From the NCBI GenBank assembly GCA_020632875.1, contig JACKET010000006.1:62001-126000 (forward strand): a stretch of 64,000 nt of DNA, read 5' to 3'. The stretch's first letter is position 1. Each line of letters begins with the position of its first letter. The translations under genes and the position numbers were made by a program. The notes beneath the pieces are model-generated. The model was not told where the DNA came from and ran no database searches. It saw only the letters and a list, made by a program, of their open reading frames with translations. Shown here piece after piece: positions 1 to 9,581 of this stretch. The DNA comes from Alphaproteobacteria bacterium. Its GTDB lineage: Bacteria; Myxococcota_A; UBA796; GCA-2862545.

Positions 1-1
1 A

Positions 2-1393
2 ACGGCGAAATCCGCGGCAGTTCCGCCGCCGCCGCCCGGTTTCACGCTCTACGCCGATGCGTGGTCGGGGTTCTCGGTGCACCGACCCGAGGGCTGGGTG
101 GCGCTGCCCGGCGCCGATGGCGTGCGGTTCACCTGTGGTGCGTCCGTGCTGGGCATCGGTCGGCTACCGCCCCACGCGACGGCGACGGCCCGCGACCACG
201 TCCAGGCGCTGCTCCAGGGCTTGCCGCCCGGCCATGTCGTGCCGCTGCGCGACGAGCCACGCGCGGCGACCGTGCGGGTCGACGGGGCGCCGTGGTCGGG
301 CCACGTCCAGGTGCGCGTGGGCGACCAGGGCGGGCTGTACGTGCTCGGGCACACCGACGATGTGGCGCTCGACATCCACGCCGTGTGCAACGCGCTGCTG
401 GCGAGCCTCGCCCCCATCGAGCGGGCCGCGCGGGCTCCGTTCGTCGAGCCCCACGAGGGCAGCTTCCAGCTGCTCCAGCCCGCCGGCTGGGTCGTCCACC
501 ACACCTTCGCCACCCCGAACGGCGCGCGCAGCCCATGGTGCCGGGCAGTCGCCGACCCCTCCGGCCGCACGTTCGTGGCCTGCGAGGTCGACACGCTCGC
601 CACGTTCCTCGATCGACCGCTCGATCCGCCCGCGCCACAGGGGTTCTTCGCGTCGCTCGGTCGCATGGCCGAGCAGGCCTTCGCGGGGGCGCCGCGGATG
701 CCGTTCCAGGGGCTCGCGCCCGTCATCGAGCACCACTACGCGCCGCGCTGGATCCAGGCCATCCCCGGCAGCGAGCTCGTCGGCATCGAGCCGCTCTCGC
801 CGACCGGGGCCTATGCGCGGATGGCCCTGCCGGACGGCATCCTCCGCGTGGTGAAGGTCGAGGGCACACGGATGCCGCAGCTCGGTCCCGAGCACTGGGG
901 CGCCGTGATGGCGCACTTCTACCAGGCCCCCGCCGACGACATGCCGCGCCTCGAGCCCGTCCTGCGCGGCGTGGCGCGCAGCTTCCAGGTGAACCCGCAG
1001 TGGTTCCGGGCAGAGAGCGCCCGCGTGGCCCAGCAGCACGCCATGCAGATGCAGATGCACCAGCAGCAGATGCAGATGTCCCAACGGCTCCACCAGCAGC
1101 GCATGCACGACATCCAGTCCGCGGGTGCGGCATCGAACGCCATGTTCCAGGCGCAGCAGGAGATCAGCGACATGCAGATGCAGGGCTGGCGCGACCGCAA
1201 CGGGATGTCCGACCACGGCCACCACCAGGCGATCAACGCGATCCGCGGCACCGCCGACTACGTCGCGCCGAGCGGCGAGGTCTTCAACACGACCGACGTC
1301 GACCGCCTGTACCGCAACGGGCAGGGTGACTTCGTCGGTGGAGGCTCCGCCTTCGAGCCCGGCATGGATTGGGAGGAGCTGAAGAAGCTCTGA
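2..1393 (+). CDS. Hypothetical protein, 5' end outside window
   Basis: The frame is open from the first bases of the window, so the start codon lies upstream and 463 residues are visible. I do not recognise the family. The first ~330 visible residues read as a soluble mixed alpha/beta region without membrane segments. Around 1040-1110 there is a Met/Gln/His-rich low-complexity stretch (for example QMQMHQQQMQMSQ), probably a flexible linker. A short C-terminal region with a YVAPSGEVFNTT segment follows, and the protein ends in acidic and Lys residues. The next gene begins 70 bp downstream on the same strand with its own strong ribosome binding site, so co-transcription is possible but not required. 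Confidence 0.75.
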   Translation, partial: TAKSAAVPPPPPGFTLYADAWSGFSVHRPEGWVALPGADGVRFTCGASVLGIGRLPPHATATARDHVQALLQGLPPGHVVPLRDEPRAATVRVDGAPWSGHVQVRVGDQGGLYVLGHTDDVALDIHAVCNALLASLAPIERAARAPFVEPHEGSFQLLQPAGWVVHHTFATPNGARSPWCRAVADPSGRTFVACEVDTLATFLDRPLDPPAPQGFFASLGRMAEQAFAGAPRMPFQGLAPVIEHHYAPRWIQAIPGSELVGIEPLSPTGAYARMALPDGILRVVKVEGTRMPQLGPEHWGAVMAHFYQAPADDMPRLEPVLRGVARSFQVNPQWFRAESARVAQQHAMQMQMHQQQMQMSQRLHQQRMHDIQSAGAASNAMFQAQQEISDMQMQGWRDRNGMSDHGHHQAINAIRGTADYVAPSGEVFNTTDVDRLYRNGQGDFVGGGSAFEPGMDWEELKKL

Positions 1394-1463
1394 GTCGCTT
1401 CGCGCAGGATCGGTAAAACCGTGCCGCCCACGTCGACCTACGGAGAGGTCCAGGAGGTGCGGC

Positions 1464-2393
1464 ATGATTCGCGACCAGTGGTACGCAATCGAAGAGGCGA
1501 GGCGGGTGCGGGGCGCACCGGTCGGGCTCCGGCGGCTCGGCAAGCCCCTGGTCCTGTGGCGCGACGCGGCGGGTACCGTGCGGTGCGCCTACGACGCCTG
1601 CCCGCACCGAGGCGCCGCCCTCAGCCGGGGTCGCATGCACCAGGGGGCCCTCGAGTGCCCGTACCACGGGCTCCGCTTCGACGGGAGCGGCGCCTGCACG
1701 CACGTGCCGTGTCACCCGGACCGCGACGACAAGCCGAGGTTCGACCTCCACCTCCTCCCGGTTCGAGAGGAGCGTGGCCTGGTCTGGCTGTGGAACGGCG
1801 AGGACGACGGCGCGCTGCCCGGCATCCCCTGGGACGACGCGATCCAGGCGAGACTCGACGCCACCGGCTCCCCGCAGCTCGACCTCACCGACACCTTCGA
1901 CGTGAGCTATCTCCGGGTCATGGAGAACCTCACCGACTACCACCACGTGCCGTTCGTCCATCGGTGGACCGTGCCCGCGCCGGCCGAGGTGACCCGCTTC
2001 CACGCCGAGCGACACGGCGTCGACATCGTCACGGAGGGCGCTCTGGGCGACCGTCTCACGGCACGGACCCACATCCGCGGCCCGTGTTTCGCCGTCATCG
2101 AGTTCGGCGGTCTCGCTTGCTTCACGGTCGCCGCGACGCCCGTCGACGACGGCCACACCTGGCTCTTCGCGCGCTACACCCAGCAGTGGCTCCGGATCCC
2201 GGGGCTCTCCTGGCTCGCGACCTGGGTGCTCGGGCAGTTCGACTACCGCCTGCTCCAGCGGCTGCAGGACGCGCCGGTGTGGCGGTCGCAGCGCCTGGCG
2301 GATCCGGCCGACATCCGCCGCTACGCGCTCCTCCCCGCGGACGAGGGCGTGCGCCTGTACTTCGAGATGCACGCCGAGCTCGCATGTCGGTGA
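1464..2393 (+). CDS. Rieske [2Fe-2S] non-heme iron oxygenase
   Basis: A 309-residue aromatic-ring-hydroxylating-type oxygenase alpha subunit. The Rieske cluster ligands are CPHRG (Cys46, His48) and CPYHG (Cys65, His68). The mononuclear iron site is ENLTDYHHVPFVH, with Asn155, Asp158, His161 and His166 in the family spacing. It should use electrons from a separate reductase (none is nearby) to hydroxylate or demethylate an organic substrate; the substrate is unknown. At ~310 residues it is slightly shorter than typical VanA or pheophorbide-type enzymes (~340). The ATG has AGGAGG at 1452-1457, six bases upstream. The last 10 bases overlap the start of the broken AraC-type regulator at 2384, suggesting the two were translationally coupled. 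Confidence 0.9.
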   Translation: MIRDQWYAIEEARRVRGAPVGLRRLGKPLVLWRDAAGTVRCAYDACPHRGAALSRGRMHQGALECPYHGLRFDGSGACTHVPCHPDRDDKPRFDLHLLPVREERGLVWLWNGEDDGALPGIPWDDAIQARLDATGSPQLDLTDTFDVSYLRVMENLTDYHHVPFVHRWTVPAPAEVTRFHAERHGVDIVTEGALGDRLTARTHIRGPCFAVIEFGGLACFTVAATPVDDGHTWLFARYTQQWLRIPGLSWLATWVLGQFDYRLLQRLQDAPVWRSQRLADPADIRRYALLPADEGVRLYFEMHAELACR

Positions 2394-3223
2394 ACGCCCG
2401 GGTGCGCCGCGTCGAGCGCGCGGTGCTTCTACGTCGAGAGCCGCCTGTTCGAAGACCTCGACAGCGCCGCCATCGCGGCGGCCGCGGGGTGGGGTCGGTC
2501 TCCGAGCTCCACCGCTTGTTCCGCAGCGTGCACGGGCTGTCGCTGATGGCGTACGTGCGCGCGCGGCGCCTGACCGAGGCCGCGCGGATGCTCCAGAACG
2601 CCGACGTGCTCGAGGTCGCCCGGCGGTGCGGATACGGCAGCCAGGCGGCGTTCACGAGGGCCTTCACCCGGCAGTTCGGTGCGCCACCCGCGAGGTATCG
2701 GAGGGCAGGGGCCTGCCGTATCGCGGCGTCCCTCCCGCCACCGTAGGCGCACTCGAGCACCGCTCCCGGCTGGCGAGCGCCCGGCTCCAGTGGCTCCACG
2801 AGGACCGCGTGCTCTCCGGGGCCGAGCGCGTCGTGGACGACCCCGAGGACGTCGGCCCCTTCGTGCAGGCCGCCGTCGAGCTGATCTCCGTGGTCGGCCC
2901 CGATACCATCGCGACGGGTGCGTCCGCGGTCTGTCGCCGATGCGCTACTTCCTCGGTGTGGACGGGCTCCGCGACGGCCTGATCGCTCGCGCGAGCCTGC
3001 CTGCGGGCCTCTACGCCGTGTACGTCCATCGGGGCCAGCCGAGCAGGTACCCGAGACGCTCTCGTGGGTCGGCACGCAGCTCGATGCCGACCTCGTCTCC
3101 ATCACCGACCGCCCACACGCAGAGCGGTACCGTCTCGGCGACATCGGTCGTCCGGACCTGGAGATCGAGCTGTGGGTCGCCGTCTCGCCCGTTCGTGACG
3201 CTCAGCCGTTGCCGACAGCGTAG
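2384..3223 (+). pseudogene. AraC-family regulator with GyrI-like effector domain, multiply frameshifted
   Basis: Readable only by changing frame about five times. The start ATG at 2384 opens MSVNARVRRVERAV. The next frame (from ~2424) gives FYVESRLFEDLDSAAIAAAAGW. A return near 2486 gives SELHRLFRSVHGLSLMAYV and CGYGSQAAFTRAFTRQFG, the two AraC helix-turn-helix motifs. After ~2715 the frame with VPPATVGALEHR continues. Near 2935 MRYFLGVDGLRDG and LPAGLYAVYVHRG appear, and after ~3040 a last frame runs through the LEIELWVAVSP end. The order and content match an AraC DNA-binding domain plus a C-terminal GyrI-like ligand-binding domain. No in-frame stop interrupts the conserved blocks, so sequencing indels are as likely as true decay. 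The 3' end overlaps the converging kinase gene by 22 bp. Confidence 0.75.
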
Positions 3224-5760
3224 GCCCCGCGGAACCCGAGCACCGTGGACCGGTGGTCTTCGAGCCGCGTGCGCGAGCAGCACCGCGCGCGCTCCGACGA
3301 GCTCGCCCAGGTGCCGCCGCGCGCGATGAACACGCGGTCGTCGGGCGTGGGCTCGACGATGCGCGCGACCTCGGAGGGAGGCACCACGGCGCGGTACGCG
3401 TCCTCGCAGCCAGTGACGACGTTGCCCCCCCGAGGTGGCGGACGCCCCACACGCTGCAGTCGACGGGGAAGGCGTCGACCGACACCGGCTGGCGCTCGTC
3501 TCGGTGGCTGTCGGCCATGCACGACCACGCCGGGTCGCTCTGGTCGCCCCACGGGAAGTAGCGCCCGTCGACGCCCCGCGCGGCCTTCTCGAACTCGAGC
3601 TCGCCGGGCAGGCGCCAGGGCCGGCCGGTGCGCTCGGCGAGCCAGGCGAGGTAGCCGCGCATGCACGTGCGGTCGACGAGGACCACGGGCACGTCGGGCT
3701 TCCAGGCGTGTCCCTCCGAGTCCACCCCGAGCTCGAACCGCCCGGCCGCGTCGCGCCGGTACACGAGCGCGCCTGAATCCCGCGGCCCCGCCGCCCGCTC
3801 CCCGCAGGGCGAAGGCCAGGGCGTCGTGCTCGCGGCCCTGCTCGACGAGGGCGTTCAGGAACTCGAGGTACCGCGCGTTCGTCACAGGGTGACGGTGGAT
3901 CACGAACGGCTCGGCCCACGCGCGCCGCCCGGACATCGAGACCGTCGCGGACCGGTCGCCACCGGCCCAGAACCACCCCGCCGGTACGTACACCTCGTCC
4001 TCGCCGAGCCAGCCGCGCGGCGGAGCCAGATGGGACGCGACGCGGTGGCACCCGGCGGGACCCCGTCCCACACGCCGCCGCGCGGGATCTCGAACGCCAC
4101 GCGCACGGTCTCGCGCGCGGGATGCCGCACCTCGGCCACATAGCTGCCCATGGGGACGCGCACGCCCACGAGCGGCGTCGAGCCGAGCGTTCCGACGGGC
4201 TCGTCCACCAGGCGACGGTTGTGGAGGGTCTGCCGGAACAGATGGACCTCGGCACCCTCCGGCTCCGGTCAGGAGCGTGAGGCGCCCGGCGCCGTCGAGC
4301 CAGGCGTCAGCGCGCGCCCGGCGCGGGTCGGGCTCAGGCAGCGCTCGGGCGTGGGTGCGGATGGCGAGCTCGTGCCGCACGGTCGCCTCGAGGTCGCGCG
4401 CAGCTTCGGCGGCCGCGTGGCCCCCGCGTCGCGCGCTCGAGCAGGTGGGCGTGGGCCTCGGCGAGGTCGGGCGCGATGCGGAGCGCGGCGTGCAGGAGCT
4501 GATCGGCCTCGAGATCCCGCCGCTGTGCGCGGGCGTCCACGGCGGTGGCCCCGTCCAGCTCGGCCCAGGCGCCCGCTTTCGCGTCCTCGGCCTCCACGTC
4601 GCGACCCCGGGCGAGCAAGCCGCGCCCCACCTCGCGTCGCTGTCCGGCTTCGGCTCGCAAGGCGACCGCTTCGGCCATCGCGGCCTCGGCCTGGCGCACG
4701 AGGCCGAGCGCGCTCTCGCGTCGGCGCGCCCCGTCGAGCCAGGCCCCGAGCGCTTCGGCGAGCTCGGCTGCCGTGGGGAACCGCTCGGCGAGGTCGTGCT
4801 GCAGCGCGCGCATGACGAGCGCGTCGAGCGCTTCGTCGGTGGGCGCGGAGGTCGGGTGCGCCGAGGGCGGGTCGACCGGATCGCCACGGCCCACGGCGTG
4901 GAGCAGGGCGATCACGTCGCCACCCGTGCGCGGCGGACGGTTCGCGAGGAGGTGGTAGAGCGACGCCCCAGCGCGTGGACATCGGCCGCGGGGCCCGCTG
5001 CGTCGGCGTCGCCGCGCGCCTGCTCGGGCGCCATGTAGAGCGGCGTGCCGCTGATCGAGCCCACGCGCGTGAGGTTCGCCGAGCCGCCGCCGGAGACGTG
5101 GCCATGCGCGTCGGACGGCGTGGAGAGGAGCTTCGCGAGCCCCCAGTCCACGACGTGCACCGCGCCGTAGGCCCCGAACATGATGTTGCTGGGCTTCAGG
5201 TCGCGGTGCACCACGCCCTGTGCGTGCGCGTACGCCACCGTCTCGCAGACCCGCAGGAACCCTCCAGCAGCCGGCGGAACGTCCACGACCCGGCGCCGTC
5301 GTGGGCCGCCGTGACGAGGTCCTTCAGGGTGTCGCCCTCGACCACCTTCATCGCGTGAACCACAGGCGTCCGTCGGGCAGCGCGCCCGAGTCGTGGACGG
5401 GGACCACGCCGGGTGCTGGAGCTGCGCGGAGATCCGGATCTCCTCCTCGAACCGGCGCTGGCTCGCGTCCGAGCCGCCCGTGTAGAGGACCTTCATCGCG
5501 ACCGGGCGCCCGAGCTGCGGGTCCCACACCTCCCACACGTCGCTCATCCCGCCCCGACCGAGCAGATCCCGCCGCTCGTACCGCCCGGCCACGACCTCGG
5601 GCAGCGAGATCCGGTCGGGGGCGGGGAGGGGGACCCGCGCCGGGCGCAGGGACCACGCGCCGTCGGCGGATTCCTCGAGCCACGCGTTCTGGGTCTCGGT
5701 CGGCTCGTCCGTCGGGCTGGGCGCCTCCTCGGGGAGTATCGCCCAGGTCCGGACCGGACG
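3202..5760 (-). pseudogene. Ser/Thr kinase fused to formylglycine-generating-enzyme-like (SUMF1) domain, multiply frameshifted
   Basis: A kinase/SUMF1 fusion of ~850 residues split by about nine frame changes. In reading order: GRYERRDLLGRGGMSDVWE and VAMKVL (glycine loop and Lys), then frame changes near 5425, 5355 and 5262, then HRDLKPSNIM, DWGLAK and YMAPEQAR, all intact. Further changes near 4963, 4435, 4258, 4030, 3770 and 3430 separate a helical linker, a short beta domain (GVRVPMGSYVAEVRHPA), DEVYVPAGWFWAGGD, RLPGELEFEKAARGVDG and FPWGDQ (SUMF1 signature) and a final RGGTWASSSERARC segment. The true start cannot be fixed; the frame is open to ~5760 and beyond. Known relatives pair a Hanks kinase with an FGE-like domain. 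The catalytic motifs are undamaged, which favours sequencing error over decay. Confidence 0.75.
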
Positions 5761-5786
5761 GGCTACGGGGACCGCCGGAGGTGCTG

Positions 5787-6770
5787 GTGCTCGTGCTCGT
5801 CCTCGCCGCGGTCGCGGCTCCCGAGGCGCCCGCGTGGATGGCGGGCTGCTGGGAGGCCGACGGGTTCTCCGAGACCTGGCTCGGGCCGGTGGGCGGCGTG
5901 CTCTCGGGAGCCGCGCTCTCGCGGAACCGCGACGGGTCCGCCTCGTGGGAGCACCTGTGGGTGGGGCCGATCGACGGGCAGCTCGCGTACGTCGCCACGC
6001 CGAGCGGCCAGGAACGCACCGTGTTCCCGGCCACCGAGGTGACCGATGCACGCGCGGTTTTCGAGAACCCGGAGCACGACTTCCCGCAGCGCATCACCTA
6101 CGAGAACCGCGACGACGTGCGGGCGGTGCGCGTCGAGGCGCGCGACGGCGACGAATGGCGCGGGTTCGATCTGGCATTCCGCGCGTGCGGCACGCTCGGC
6201 GAGCCCGTGACCAGCGGGCGCCCGCCGGAGCCCGCGGAGCCGCCGTGCGACGCGCCCGACCCCGAGATCGCGTCCGCGCTGGCGACCGCCGCCGCCTCGG
6301 ACCGCGCCGAACCGTCGGACGCCGCGCGCCGACTGCACCGGGCGATCGCGCACGTGGCCGTCGCCGAGCGCCGCGTGTGCAGCGCCGACGACGCGCTGAA
6401 CGCCGCGCAGCTCCTGCAGCACGGCCCTCCCGCCGACCTGCGCCTCGCCCACGACCTCTTCGCGCACGCCTGTGCGTCGGGCGTCGCAGAGGCCTGCCCG
6501 CTCCAGCGCGAGACGTGGGACCGCGTGCTGGTGGGGCAGGGCCGGCCGCAGTGGTACGGCACGCAGTGGTCGGTGAAGCCCGGCACCACCGAAGCCTGCG
6601 CCATCGCGGTCGATCCCGAGGCCACCGACGCGCTGCGGGTCGCCGCGGGCCATGCGCCCCTCGAGGCGTTCGTGGTGGCGACGTGGGCGAAGCACGGCGT
6701 CGCGAGCCCGAAGCCGAAGCAGCGAACCCTGGCCGCCCTCGCGAAGGCCGGCTGGGTGTGCGAGCCGTAG
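5787..6770 (+). CDS. DUF6265-like protein with DUF6624-like C-terminal half
   Basis: A 327-residue protein with a hydrophobic N-terminus (LVLVLAAVAAPEAPAW), probably a signal peptide. Residues ~16-140 fit the DUF6265 pattern: MAGCWEADGFSETW, GGVLSGAALSRN and FENPEHDFPQRITYEN. The C-terminal half has AAQLLQHG and DRVLVGQGRPQWYGTQW, features of DUF6624-like proteins. Neither domain has a known activity. The GTG at 5787 is preferred because GGAGG (5777-5781) lies five bases upstream; in-frame GTGs at 5781 and 5793 are alternatives. It diverges from the frameshifted kinase, with almost no room between them, and ends one base before the stop codon of the DUF5682 gene on the other strand. Confidence 0.75.
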   Translation: MLVLVLAAVAAPEAPAWMAGCWEADGFSETWLGPVGGVLSGAALSRNRDGSASWEHLWVGPIDGQLAYVATPSGQERTVFPATEVTDARAVFENPEHDFPQRITYENRDDVRAVRVEARDGDEWRGFDLAFRACGTLGEPVTSGRPPEPAEPPCDAPDPEIASALATAAASDRAEPSDAARRLHRAIAHVAVAERRVCSADDALNAAQLLQHGPPADLRLAHDLFAHACASGVAEACPLQRETWDRVLVGQGRPQWYGTQWSVKPGTTEACAIAVDPEATDALRVAAGHAPLEAFVVATWAKHGVASPKPKQRTLAALAKAGWVCEP

Positions 6771-9581
6771 TCAGCCGAGCGAGCGCGCCCACGCCTCGAG
6801 CGACGCGGGGTGCCGCGCCAGCAGCTCGCTCGCCGCGCCGCCCGTCGGCACTGGCGCGGGCGCAGCGGGGGCCACGTCGCCCTCCGTCCAGGCGCCCGTC
6901 GCGCCGAACGCGGCGGCCCAGCCGTCCGTCGCGCCGCGGTGTGCGAGCAGCAGGGCGCGCGACGCACGCGCACCGTCCGAGAGCTCCGGCCCCGCGGGCT
7001 CTGCGGCCGGCGGGGCCTCCGCGGGTCGCATCCACGCGGGCTCCCAGCGATCGAGGCCCGCGAGGTCGCGCGGCAGGCTGCGCCCCACCTCCTTGAAGAG
7101 CGCGGGCAGCACGTCGGCCTGCCGCGGGCGGAGCTCGCCGAGCAGCGCCGGCATCCACGGCAGCAGCACGTGGTCGGGGAGCTCCGCGAACGCCCGCCCG
7201 AGCAGCTCCACGCCGATGGGGGCGATGCGCGGTGCGAAGCCCAGCGCCTGGAGGAACCCCGACAGGTAGCGGGGGAACGCCGTCCGACCGAGCGGGTGGT
7301 CGAGGATGGCGCCGAATGCCCGTCGCACGGCCTCTTCGTCGCGCACCTGCACGAGCCACTCGGCGGCCCACAACAGCCCGAGCTTCTCGGGGTCGGCGGT
7401 CTGCGGGGCGGAGAGCTCGATGGCGATGACGAGCTGCGAGCGGTTGCAGCCCATCGCCAGCGCGAGGCTCTCGAGCGTGAACACGAACGACAGCATCGCC
7501 GCCAGCTGCTCGGGCCGCACGCCGCGGTCGCCGAAGGCGCCGGGCAGCTGGGTCGCGTAGTGCGCGTAGCCCGTCGCGACGAAGTCCGAGAGCCAGGTCG
7601 GCAGCCCCTCCGCCGTCCCGCGGAAGTGGTGCACCAGCCGTCGGATGCGCTCGAAGATCTCGGCCGCGTCGTCGGCACCGAGCTCGTTGCGCAACAGCTC
7701 GACCGAGCGATGGCCGAGCGACTCCGTCAGCCGCGGGCTGTCGAGCAGGATCAGCGCGCCCTCGACGGCCTCGAGCGCAGTGACCGTGCGCGCGTCCGGC
7801 CCGAAGGCGGCCTGCGACAGCCGGCGCTCCAGCACCTGCTCGACGGTCACGCCCTCGAACGCGAGCTGGATGACGGCGCGCTGCTCGGCGCCGTGCAGGC
7901 CCACGTCCCAGCTCTCCTGCTTCGGCTCCATGCCGAGCTTCAGCTCGCCCATGATCGGACGGGCCACCCGTGTGCCGGGCGTCAGCCAGTTCAGCCGCCA
8001 GAGCAGCTTGCTGCACGCCCGCTTCTCGGGGTGCTTCACGAAGTCCATCAGCACGCGCGTGATGCGCTTCGTGTCGGCCGAGATGCCGAGCGGCGCGAGC
8101 CGGTCGTACACGTCCTGCACGAGCGGCGGCAGGCTGTCGTACCCGACCTGCCCGACGCGGTCGCCGCCCAGCATGCGGTTGCAGAGCTGGCGGATGTTGC
8201 GGCGGCCCGGTGGCGCGCCCTTCTCGAGGCACGTCTCGGCGGCGTCGATGAAGTCGAACGGCGAAGGGCGCTTCCGCGACCGCATCCGCGCGAGCAGGAT
8301 GCTCGTCTCGTAGATCGCGATGGCGTCCGCGGTGCTCGCCAGGTAGCGGTTCTGCCGCGCGGCCTGCACGACGCCGGTGCACCACTGCACGAGCTCTTCG
8401 GCGTCGGCCTCGGCGAGCTCGGGTGGCGCCGAGAGCACCACGCCGAGCGACAGCTGCGCGGGGGCCTTCGGGACCTTCGCCTTCTTCGCCTGCTTCTTGT
8501 TCCGGCTGATGGTGAACGGGTCGATGTCCCAGGTGCGGCAGGCCTTCTTCCAGCGCGACTCCGAGAGCGAGACGGCCCCCCGCGCGTGCCCGAACTGGTG
8601 CTCGATGGCGCCGTAGCTCGACGGGATGAAGCCGTAGAGCCACCGCGTCTCCGTGCGTGCGGGGATGTCGAAGCGCGCGTCGGACGCGAGCCCCCACTCG
8701 GGGCAGTCGTCGTCGACCGCGTGCGCGGCCCCGCAGAGGAACACGCACGCCTCGGGCGGCACGTCCCGCGCGGCGAGGTGCTCTTTGATGCGGGTCCACA
8801 TGAAGCGGTCGCGCTTCCGGATCTCCTCGCGGTCGTGGGGCGTGCTCCCGAGCCGTCGGAACAGGCTCCCCACGAGGAACAGGATCTCGCGGTAGGTCGC
8901 GGTGGTGGAGCCGATCGTGGGCTCCTCGATGTACAGGCTCGTCCACTCCTCGAAGCGGGACATCCGCGCGTTGTCGAGGAGGAACTCCCGGAACTCGACG
9001 AACGTCGGCGCGACCTGGCCGATCTCGATGCCCACGGCGGCGCCGTGCAGCCGGGCCTCGTCGTCGTCCACGTCGTCTTCGTCGTCGTGGGCGGGCTCTT
9101 CGGGGTCCTCGGATCGGTCGGCCCACTGGAACACGTGGTCGACCGACCGATCGACGAAGATCAGCTCGACGTCGTCGTTCTGGAGCGCGTAGGCCATCGC
9201 CTGGTACTCGGCGCTGAACTCGGTGAGGGGCGCCACGACCGAGAGCGGCGTCCACGCGGCGGGGAAGCCGACGGTCTCGCCGGCGAACGCCTGCAGCGCG
9301 ACGGGCAGCGTGCAGTCGCGCAGGTCGTCCTTCAGGGCGAGCAGGTCCTCGCACATCTCCATGAACACGATCTTCGGCCGCCGCTCGCGCAGCCAGCGCA
9401 CCATGTGCACCGCGGATGCGGGGCTGTGGTGGATGACCGGGAAGATCGGCAGCCGCTCGTTGCGCGCCCGCGCGACGTCCGCCGCCATCGTCTCCAGTAC
9501 GCGCTGGAGGTGCGCGTCGGAGTCGGTGAACGCCGCAGCCGCGGCCCTGAGCTGCTCCAGGAGGGCGTCCGTCTCGGACAT
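6771..9581 (-). CDS. DUF5682-family protein of a MoxR-vWA operon
   Basis: A 936-residue protein, last gene of the five-gene operon. The N-terminal third (PIFPVIHHSPASAVHMVRWL, KIVFMEMCEDL, CGAAHAVDDD) resembles the TraB/ChaN-like fold of DUF5682 proteins, which keep His and Asp residues in such motifs. An acidic loop (HDDEDDVDDDEA) sits near residues 165-180. The long helical C-terminal part has no motif I can assign. The ATG overlaps the TGA of the MoxR gene by one base (TGATG), so translation is coupled. DUF5682 genes are known neighbours of MoxR ATPase, vWA and SWIM-finger genes; the biochemical role is not established. No signal peptide or membrane segment is apparent, so it is probably cytoplasmic. 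Confidence 0.85.
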   Translation of the reverse strand: MSETDALLEQLRAAAAAFTDSDAHLQRVLETMAADVARARNERLPIFPVIHHSPASAVHMVRWLRERRPKIVFMEMCEDLLALKDDLRDCTLPVALQAFAGETVGFPAAWTPLSVVAPLTEFSAEYQAMAYALQNDDVELIFVDRSVDHVFQWADRSEDPEEPAHDDEDDVDDDEARLHGAAVGIEIGQVAPTFVEFREFLLDNARMSRFEEWTSLYIEEPTIGSTTATYREILFLVGSLFRRLGSTPHDREEIRKRDRFMWTRIKEHLAARDVPPEACVFLCGAAHAVDDDCPEWGLASDARFDIPARTETRWLYGFIPSSYGAIEHQFGHARGAVSLSESRWKKACRTWDIDPFTISRNKKQAKKAKVPKAPAQLSLGVVLSAPPELAEADAEELVQWCTGVVQAARQNRYLASTADAIAIYETSILLARMRSRKRPSPFDFIDAAETCLEKGAPPGRRNIRQLCNRMLGGDRVGQVGYDSLPPLVQDVYDRLAPLGISADTKRITRVLMDFVKHPEKRACSKLLWRLNWLTPGTRVARPIMGELKLGMEPKQESWDVGLHGAEQRAVIQLAFEGVTVEQVLERRLSQAAFGPDARTVTALEAVEGALILLDSPRLTESLGHRSVELLRNELGADDAAEIFERIRRLVHHFRGTAEGLPTWLSDFVATGYAHYATQLPGAFGDRGVRPEQLAAMLSFVFTLESLALAMGCNRSQLVIAIELSAPQTADPEKLGLLWAAEWLVQVRDEEAVRRAFGAILDHPLGRTAFPRYLSGFLQALGFAPRIAPIGVELLGRAFAELPDHVLLPWMPALLGELRPRQADVLPALFKEVGRSLPRDLAGLDRWEPAWMRPAEAPPAAEPAGPELSDGARASRALLLAHRGATDGWAAAFGATGAWTEGDVAPAAPAPVPTGGAASELLARHPASLEAWARSLG

